From Phycisphaerae bacterium (lineage in GTDB: Bacteria > Planctomycetota > Phycisphaerae > UBA1845 > Fen-1342): 5,365 bases of DNA. The first letter of the stretch is position 1. Each line of letters opens with the position of its first letter. Both the position numbers and the translations under genes were made by a program. Shown here piece after piece: positions 1 through 4,148 of the stretch. The stretch spans positions 1 through 5,365 of the forward strand of contig JAFGRR010000385.1 in assembly GCA_016935035.1 (NCBI GenBank), read 5' to 3'. The notes below the pieces were generated by a model. It was not told the DNA's origin. It worked only from the letters and a program-made list of their open reading frames with translations, and made no database searches.

Positions 1-701
1 CTGAGCCGCCACATGTCCTGGTCTTCGAGATAGCTGCCGTCGGACCAGCGATAGACCTCCACCGCGATCGTGTTGGCGCCCGGCTGGAGGTACTGGGTGA
101 CATTGAACTCGGCCGGCGTCATGCTATCCTGGCTATAGCCGACCATGTTGCCATTGACCCAGACGTAGAACGCGCTCTTGACGCCGTCGAAGTGCAGGAA
201 GATCTCACGGCCATCCCACGCACCTGGGACGGTGAACTGCCGGCGGTACGAGCCAACGGGATTGCGCTCGTGCGGAATGTACGGCGGATTGGCCGGGTAG
301 GGATAGGTGATGTTGAGGTAGATCGCCTGGTCGTAGCCATGCCGCTGCCAGTTCGACGGGACCGGGATCTCCTTCCACCCGCTGACGTCGTAACCAGGCT
401 TGTAGAAATCGATCGGCCGGTCGGCGGGCTTGCCCACCCAGTTGAATTTCCAGTTGCCGTTGAGCGACTGAAAGTAGGGCGAGGCCTCGCGCTTGCACTC
501 CAGGGCGCTGGCGACGTCGGCATAGGGCATGAGCGTGCAGTGGCCCGGCTCCTTGTTGCGGCTGAAAACCTCGGGGTTCTCCCAATCCAGCGGCAGGTCA
601 GGCCCGGCCGCCCGCGACGAACCGCCCACCAGCGACATGACCAGCATCGGAAGAATCATCGTCTGACAAACTCCCAGCGCCTTGAATCGCATCTTCGACA
701 T
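1..701 (-). CDS. Exported glycoside hydrolase family 2 beta-galactosidase (LacZ-like), N-terminal part only
   Basis: Probably hydrolyses terminal beta-galactosides or related beta-linked sugars outside the cytoplasm. Only the first 233 residues lie in the window; full-length family members are about 1000 residues or more, so the TIM-barrel with the catalytic glutamates is outside. Residues 1-32 look like a signal peptide: Lys/Arg start, hydrophobic stretch (MILPMLVMSLV), then a likely cut near SRA|AG. The rest matches the LacZ sugar-binding jelly-roll domain: WENP (40-43), PSNWQ (115-119), NPVGSYRRQF (147-156), AFYVWVNGNMVGYSQDS (177-193) and WSDGSYLEDQDMW (219-231). Asn117 and Asp229 align, from memory, with the galactose-contacting Asn102 and Asp201 of E. 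coli LacZ. The ATG at 701 was chosen because GGAGG (711-715) lies 9 nt upstream; a second ATG at 692 fits less well. It lies 177 bp downstream of the SGNH hydrolase on the same strand. E. coli LacZ is cytoplasmic, so the signal peptide marks a different lifestyle. Family assignment is secure; exact substrate is not. Confidence 0.93.
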   Translation of the reverse strand, partial: MSKMRFKALGVCQTMILPMLVMSLVGGSSRAAGPDLPLDWENPEVFSRNKEPGHCTLMPYADVASALECKREASPYFQSLNGNWKFNWVGKPADRPIDFYKPGYDVSGWKEIPVPSNWQRHGYDQAIYLNITYPYPANPPYIPHERNPVGSYRRQFTVPGAWDGREIFLHFDGVKSAFYVWVNGNMVGYSQDSMTPAEFNVTQYLQPGANTIAVEVYRWSDGSYLEDQDMWRL

Positions 702-780
702 GTATCTTGCCCTCCAAGTGCAAGCCTTCTTCGCATCACACCCACCGGCATGAGCGCAGCGCCCATCCCGCGTGCGCCCT

Positions 781-809
781 CTTGTACCAGAATTCCCCAG
801 TCCCCGCAA
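781..809 (-). promoter_or_regulatory. Weak candidate promoter for the GH2 gene
   Basis: On the minus strand TTGCGG (804-809) and TACAAG (781-786) are 17 nt apart, and TG one base before the -10 gives an extended -10 (TGGTACAAG). Matches to consensus are 3/6 and 4/6. Transcription would start near 774, about 73 nt before the ATG at 701. The 177 bp gap after the SGNH gene leaves room for such a promoter, but read-through from the upstream gene is equally possible. The rest of the 702-878 spacer shows no gene and no convincing terminator. Confidence 0.25.
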
Positions 810-878
810 TCCCTGTTCGCGCGCACCGCCAGCGCGGCATTGGTTTCGAAGGTCTGCCCTGCCGGTCGCTGTGCCGTG

Positions 879-2192
879 CTATTCGGCTTCGATGCGGATC
901 GTATGCCGCACCGGCACGAACGCCGCCTTGACGGCCGCGACGAGCGGTTCACGCTCGGCTTCGGTCTGAGCAACCGTGCCTTCCATATCGTCGCGGCCCG
1001 CTTGCCCGTGCATCATTGACTTCATCTGGCGGGTCTCGTAGGCTTGCTTCTTAGCAACGGCCTCATCGACGCGCGCGAACGCCTCGCTGGACGGGTTGGT
1101 CTCGAAATCGGCGGCTAAGTTGACACCCCGCGCCAACTGCTCGGCGCTGTAGCTCTTCGAGCCGGCGCCCCACGTGACGCGGTAGCGCCCGGCCGGAGCG
1201 TTCTTGACCACGAGCATCAGCCGGTTCAATTCCTCGTTGAACGGCACCAGCGACATGCCTGAGCGCAGGCTCGAATCCTGGTCGATCGGACCGGTCGCAC
1301 AGAAGGGGTAGCGGCTGCTCTCGATCTCCACACCGCTCGCGCCGGCCGACAGCACACGATGGCCCGCCGAGGCGGTCGCCTGCCTCGCCGCCAGGTCCAC
1401 CGTGATCGTGCCGATGTCCCCGTCCAGGCCCATCGCCTTGAGGAAGGCGTACGCCATGACCAGATGTCCGGCCCAACCTGGATGCACGCCGTCCTTGCCC
1501 GAGATCATGTAGTCGGCGCCGTAGCGGCGCTTCGCCTCGAAGCCGGCTTCGAGCATGGGCAGGAAGCAGTCGGCGAACGCCACGTGCTCCTCGCGCGCCA
1601 GGGTGACGTCGATATTGCGGAACTCCAGTAGACTGTGGTTGAGGTCGTCGACCGTGCCTTTGGCCCGCTGCACCCACGCCGGCATCTTGCCCACCGGTCC
1701 GGCCGCCCCTTGCACTACCCGCACCCCCTGCTCTTTGAACGCGCGGATGATCGCCAGGGATGCCTCGCGGTAGACGCGGCCGTACTCGTCCTGATAGGGC
1801 TGATAATTGTGGTCGTTCATCGCGTAGCAGGTGGTGGCGATCGTCGGTTTGAAACGCAGCACGTCGTTGGCCAGCCGCCGCTCCAGGCCCGGCGCCTTCT
1901 CGCCGCTCCAGCCATGCTGGCGGACCGTGACCTCCAACTGCGGCACGCACACCGTCAGGTAAGTCTCCATGATCCGCGCGTACATCTTCTGCTCGGTGAT
2001 CGAGTCCCCGCAGATGGCCAGCCGGTCACCCTGCTTGAGCAGCAACCCCTCGCTCGGCGGCGCCTTGAGCGCCTTGTAGGTAGCCAGACACGGATCGGCA
2101 GGTAAGACCTCGTATTCCTCGGCCGCAACCGGAAGAACCGAAATCACGACGGCAAGCAATGAGAACCATAGGTGCTTTTTCATGCGAGTCAC
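879..2192 (-). CDS. Secreted SGNH/GDSL-family hydrolase (probable carbohydrate esterase)
   Basis: Likely a serine esterase acting outside the cytoplasm, plausibly removing acyl groups from polysaccharides; the substrate is not determined by sequence. From the GTG start it has 437 residues. Residues 1-24 form a signal peptide (MKKHLWFSLLAVVISVL, likely cut after PVAA). SGNH blocks appear in order: CGDSIT with nucleophile Ser64, QHGWSG with Gly94, YAMND with Asn126, and DGVHP with Asp234 and His237. A C-terminal region of about 175 residues (264-437) lies outside the SGNH core and ends in a charged, probably helical stretch (DEAVAKKQAYETRQMKSM) that I cannot name. Start choice: GGAGG at 2201-2205 is 8 nt from GTG 2192 but 17 nt from ATG 2183, so GTG is preferred; a start at 2246 would put 18 extra residues before the signal peptide. 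A good promoter lies upstream (2328-2356), and the GH2 gene follows in the same direction. The fold call is firm; the esterase role is family inference. Confidence 0.9.
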   Translation of the reverse strand: MTRMKKHLWFSLLAVVISVLPVAAEEYEVLPADPCLATYKALKAPPSEGLLLKQGDRLAICGDSITEQKMYARIMETYLTVCVPQLEVTVRQHGWSGEKAPGLERRLANDVLRFKPTIATTCYAMNDHNYQPYQDEYGRVYREASLAIIRAFKEQGVRVVQGAAGPVGKMPAWVQRAKGTVDDLNHSLLEFRNIDVTLAREEHVAFADCFLPMLEAGFEAKRRYGADYMISGKDGVHPGWAGHLVMAYAFLKAMGLDGDIGTITVDLAARQATASAGHRVLSAGASGVEIESSRYPFCATGPIDQDSSLRSGMSLVPFNEELNRLMLVVKNAPAGRYRVTWGAGSKSYSAEQLARGVNLAADFETNPSSEAFARVDEAVAKKQAYETRQMKSMMHGQAGRDDMEGTVAQTEAEREPLVAAVKAAFVPVRHTIRIEAE

Positions 2193-2200
2193 TTTAACCG

Positions 2201-2205
2201 CCTCC
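2201..2205 (-). promoter_or_regulatory. Shine-Dalgarno that decides the GTG start of the SGNH gene
   Basis: The minus strand reads GGAGG, then 8 nt, then GTG (2192). The next in-frame ATG (2183) is 17 nt away, too far for normal pairing. The signal peptide is complete with either start, so the effect is only three extra residues (M-T-R). Confidence 0.6.
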
Positions 2206-2236
2206 ATCGAAAAGAAGAAAGAGAGAACCTCCCTGG

Positions 2237-2252
2237 TCCGGCGCACGCCGAA
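2237..2252 (-). repeat. Short hairpin in the SGNH mRNA leader
   Basis: The minus strand reads TTCGGC-GTGC-GCCGGA, which as RNA can form a 6 bp stem (one G-U pair) with a 4-nt loop. In DNA it is the near-palindrome CGGCG-CA-CGCCG (2239-2250). It falls about 70-85 nt after the predicted transcription start. A pyrimidine-rich tract (2210-2227 on the minus strand) follows about 10 nt later. It could be a leader structure or a protein-binding site. It is too short, and too far from the U-rich stretch, for a confident terminator call. Confidence 0.3.
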
Positions 2253-2327
2253 CTGACAACCTGCTGGAGGTAGGATGGTATCATGCCTTCGTCCTGTTGC
2301 GCAGCACTATGGCGCGTCGACGTCTCA

Positions 2328-2356
2328 ATCATAATCTACGCTGCCGCCCGTGGCAA
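2328..2356 (-). promoter_or_regulatory. Sigma70-like promoter for the SGNH (and possibly GH2) unit
   Basis: On the minus strand TTGCCA (2351-2356) and TATGAT (2328-2333) are exactly 17 nt apart; each box matches 5 of 6 consensus bases. Transcription would start near 2321, giving a leader of about 130 nt before the GTG at 2192. Such AT-rich boxes stand out against the GC-rich surroundings. The inverted repeats at 2359-2385 lie just upstream of the -35 box. Confidence 0.55.
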
Positions 2357-2358
2357 AG

Positions 2359-2385
2359 CCGACTTCCAGCTATGTCGGGCTGGAA
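2359..2385. promoter_or_regulatory. Interleaved inverted repeats between divergent promoters (candidate operator)
   Basis: TTCCAGC (2364-2370) and GCTGGAA (2379-2385) are perfect 7 bp arms separated by 8 bp. CCGAC (2359-2363) and GTCGG (2374-2378) are 5 bp arms interleaved with them. The site begins 2 bp upstream of the minus-strand -35 box and ends 26 bp upstream of the plus-strand -35 box, where a dimeric regulator could act on both units. No regulator gene is in the window, so the protein partner is unknown. Confidence 0.45.
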
Positions 2386-2411
2386 ATGAGGGCGCGGGCG
2401 GTCCAGCGTGC

Positions 2412-2439
2412 TTGCAAAGCCCGGCGAGGCCGCTATCAT
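2412..2439 (+). promoter_or_regulatory. Sigma70-like promoter for the acyltransferase-esterase pair
   Basis: TTGCAA (2412-2417, 4/6) and TATCAT (2434-2439, 5/6) are 16 nt apart. Transcription would begin near 2446, about 50 nt before the proposed TTG start at 2496. This argues against the far-upstream ATG at 2283, which would precede the promoter. Confidence 0.45.
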
Positions 2440-2454
2440 GGCGGGCGGTTGGAG

Positions 2455-2493
2455 ATGGTATCTTTACACATTGGCAGCCCGTTTTCGAGGTAG
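2455..2493 (+). other. Possible 12-residue leader ORF upstream of the acyltransferase
   Basis: ATG at 2455 opens a 12-codon frame (MVSLHIGSPFSR) ending with TAG at 2491-2493, only 2 nt before the proposed TTG start. It lies wholly within the predicted 5' leader, so termination next to the next start could favour re-initiation. Its own GGAG abuts the ATG with no spacing, which is a poor ribosome site, so translation is doubtful. Confidence 0.15.
2487..2490 (+). promoter_or_regulatory. Shine-Dalgarno supporting a TTG start for the acyltransferase
   Basis: GAGG at 2487-2490 is followed after 5 nt (TAGGA) by TTG at 2496. No in-frame ATG or GTG lies between 2283 and the internal Met in GERM, and this TTG sits just before the conserved family start (TTVPLTRIQ). 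The spacing is slightly short but usable. Confidence 0.4.
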
Positions 2494-2495
2494 GA

Positions 2496-3194
2496 TTGGA
2501 AAGCTCGACACAGACAACCGTCCCGCTGACGCGGATTCAGAAACTCATCGGCGAGCGGATGCTGGCCTCGAAACGGGCTAAGCCCTGCTTCTACCTCGAG
2601 CGCCAAGCCGACATGACAGAGTTGATGGCCAGCCGGCACGACCTCAAGCGGTCCCTCGGCGTCAAGATCACCAGCAACACCTTCCTGGTCCGGGCCCTGG
2701 CCCTGGCGGCGAGGCAGTTCCCGCTGATGGTGGGCCGGCTCGATGAGTCGTTCGAGACGGCGGTTATCAAGATCGCCGATGCGGTCAACGTGGGCTTTGC
2801 CGTCAACAGTCCGCAGGGCCTGGTCGTGCCTGTCATCAAGGAGGCGGACGCCAGGACGCTGGCCGAGATCGCCGCTCAGGAGCGGGAGCTGATCCAGAGG
2901 GCCCGTAGCAACAGGCTCGCCCTCGAAGACATCGAAGGTGAGACCATCGCCCTGAGCAATCTCGGGCCCTACGACATCGACTCGTTCTTCGGCATCATCC
3001 CGCCGGCAACGAGCGCCATTCTGGCGGCGGGCAATATCGTTCGCAGCGTCGTACCGATCGGCAGCAAGATCGACGTGCGCAAGACCACAAGCCTCTCGCT
3101 GGCCGCCGACCATAACATCGTCGGTCCCGAATACGCGGCCCGGTTTCTCACGCGCATCGCCGAACTGCTGGCCGAACCCGAAAGCCTGATATAG
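2496..3194 (+). CDS. Stand-alone 2-oxoacid dehydrogenase E2-type acyltransferase domain, altered HxxxD motif
   Basis: This matches the catalytic (CAT-fold) domain of dihydrolipoyl acyltransferases, which move an acyl group from lipoamide to CoA. Starting at TTG it has 232 residues, the usual size of that domain alone. There is no lipoyl domain and no E1/E3-binding domain; the 71 in-frame codons upstream resemble neither. Recognisable blocks: VPLTRIQKLIGERM (9-22), FAVNSPQGLVVPV (101-113), ALSNLGPYDIDSFFGI (152-167), PPATSAILAAGN (169-180) and SLAADHNIVGPEYAARFL (201-218). Catalytic His206 is present, but the usual DHRxxDG reads DHNIVGP, so the aspartate four residues after the histidine is Gly210. 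No signal peptide or membrane segment, so cytoplasmic. It is followed after 11 bp by the esterase and probably read from the promoter at 2412-2439. No E1, E3 or lipoate genes are nearby. It could be an acyltransferase for another acceptor, a trimeric scaffold, or a subunit serving a complex encoded elsewhere. Family is clear; activity and start are less sure. Confidence 0.85.
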   Translation: MESSTQTTVPLTRIQKLIGERMLASKRAKPCFYLERQADMTELMASRHDLKRSLGVKITSNTFLVRALALAARQFPLMVGRLDESFETAVIKIADAVNVGFAVNSPQGLVVPVIKEADARTLAEIAAQERELIQRARSNRLALEDIEGETIALSNLGPYDIDSFFGIIPPATSAILAAGNIVRSVVPIGSKIDVRKTTSLSLAADHNIVGPEYAARFLTRIAELLAEPESLI

Positions 3195-3198
3195 GAGG
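3193..3198 (+). promoter_or_regulatory. Shine-Dalgarno overlapping the E2 stop codon
   Basis: AGGAGG at 3193-3198 shares its first two bases with the TAG stop (3192-3194) of the acyltransferase and lies 7 nt before the esterase ATG at 3206. This near-ideal site and arrangement indicate one transcript with likely translational coupling of the two genes. Confidence 0.75.
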
Positions 3199-3205
3199 AA
3201 TCACC

Positions 3206-4111
3206 ATGCACCGCCATCTCAAAACCACGATCGTTTGCAGCATCCTTGTCGCGCTGGTCTTTCCGGCGCAGGCCTTCGCGGCCGAGCCGCCGGTCGAGCT
3301 GCTCTGGCCCGCCGGAGCGCCCGACGCCAAGGGCGACACGCCCGGCGACAAACCGACCCTGACGATCTACCTGCCCGAGAAGGACAAGGCGACGGGAGCA
3401 GCCGTGGTGATCTGCCCCGGCGGCGGCTACGGCCACCTCGCGATGGACCACGAGGGACATCAGATCGCCCAGTGGCTCAACTCCTTCGGCGTAGCGGGAG
3501 TCATCCTGACCTATCGCCATCGTGGCAGCGGCGCCGGTTATGGCTACCCCGCTCCCCTGCAGGACGCCCAGCGCGCGATTCGCACCGTGCGCAGCCGCGC
3601 TGCGGAATGGGGCATCAAGCCCGATCGCATCGGCATCCTCGGCTTCTCCGCTGGTGGGCATCTTGCCTCGACCGCTGAGACGCATTTCGACGACAAAGTC
3701 TATGACGCAAGTGACGCCATCGACAGCGTCAGCGCGCGGCCGGACTTCGCGGTGCTGGTCTACCCGGTCGTCAGCATGGCCGAGCCGTACACGCATAGCG
3801 GCTCCGTCCAGAACCTGCTCGGGCGCAATCCCAGCCAGGAAATGCTCGACAAGATGTCGGGTGAGAAGCAAGTGACAGCACAGACGCCGCCGACATTCCT
3901 GATCGCGACCTGGGAAGACACCGCCGTGCCGGCCGAGAACAGCATCTACTTCTATCTCGCGCTGCGCAAGGCCAAGGTGCCCGCCGAGATGCACATCTTC
4001 GCGAAGGGCCCGCACGGCTTCGGCCTCGGCGCCAAGATCCCCGGCACCAATGTCTGGCCGAGCCTCTGCGCCAAATGGATGGACGTCATGGGCCTGCTGA
4101 AGACCGAGTGA
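3206..4111 (+). CDS. Secreted alpha/beta-hydrolase esterase (acetyl-xylan esterase-like)
   Basis: Probably a carboxylesterase that removes acetyl or other acyl groups from sugars or polysaccharides outside the cytoplasm. The 301-residue product begins with a signal peptide (LKTTIVCSILVALVFP, likely cut after AFA, residue 25). The alpha/beta-hydrolase features follow: oxyanion-hole CPGGGYGH (70-77), nucleophile elbow GFSAGG with Ser148, acid WEDTAVP with Asp238, and GPHGFGL with His270. Spacing and length fit the esterase/lipase group often annotated as acetylesterase, xylanase-associated or BD-FAE-like. The ATG at 3206 is fixed by the AGGAGG 7 nt upstream. It is the second gene of a pair with the acyltransferase (11 bp gap) and stands opposite a secreted SGNH hydrolase and a GH2 glycosidase, which supports a polysaccharide-deacylation role. 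A peptidase of the same fold is possible but less likely. Fold and triad are clear; substrate is inferred. Confidence 0.9.
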   Translation: MHRHLKTTIVCSILVALVFPAQAFAAEPPVELLWPAGAPDAKGDTPGDKPTLTIYLPEKDKATGAAVVICPGGGYGHLAMDHEGHQIAQWLNSFGVAGVILTYRHRGSGAGYGYPAPLQDAQRAIRTVRSRAAEWGIKPDRIGILGFSAGGHLASTAETHFDDKVYDASDAIDSVSARPDFAVLVYPVVSMAEPYTHSGSVQNLLGRNPSQEMLDKMSGEKQVTAQTPPTFLIATWEDTAVPAENSIYFYLALRKAKVPAEMHIFAKGPHGFGLGAKIPGTNVWPSLCAKWMDVMGLLKTE

Positions 4112-4148
4112 CGCGTGGTGTGAATGCCGCCGTCCTCCCGGCCGGAGA
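4112..4148. other. Short gap between convergent genes
   Basis: Only 37 bp separate the esterase stop (4109-4111) from the ParA stop (4149-4151). CTCC-CGGCC-GGAG (4134-4146) can form a 4 bp stem, but no T-run follows on either strand. I therefore see no intrinsic terminator here. Confidence 0.4.

Noticed and set aside
819..839. GC-rich hairpin after the SGNH gene as a terminator
   Set aside because: CGCGC/GCGCG arms can pair, but there is no U-rich run after them on the minus strand, and such pairings are common at this GC content.
192..1019. Plus-strand open frame of 275 codons opposite the GH2 gene
   Set aside because: It runs antisense to the GH2 reading frame, which matches LacZ throughout. 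It has no recognisable domain and crosses the intergenic spacer.
1063..1950. Minus-strand frame of 295 codons inside the SGNH gene
   Set aside because: It is a shifted frame of the SGNH gene with a low-complexity Gly/Arg/Ala composition. The true frame carries all SGNH motifs.
2283..2495. Upstream extension of the acyltransferase to the ATG at 2283
   Set aside because: The 71 added residues match neither lipoyl nor subunit-binding domains. The stretch contains both divergent promoters and the inverted repeats, and the ATG precedes the likely transcription start.
4134..4146. Bidirectional terminator between the convergent genes
   Set aside because: The stem is only 4 bp and no T-run follows on either strand.
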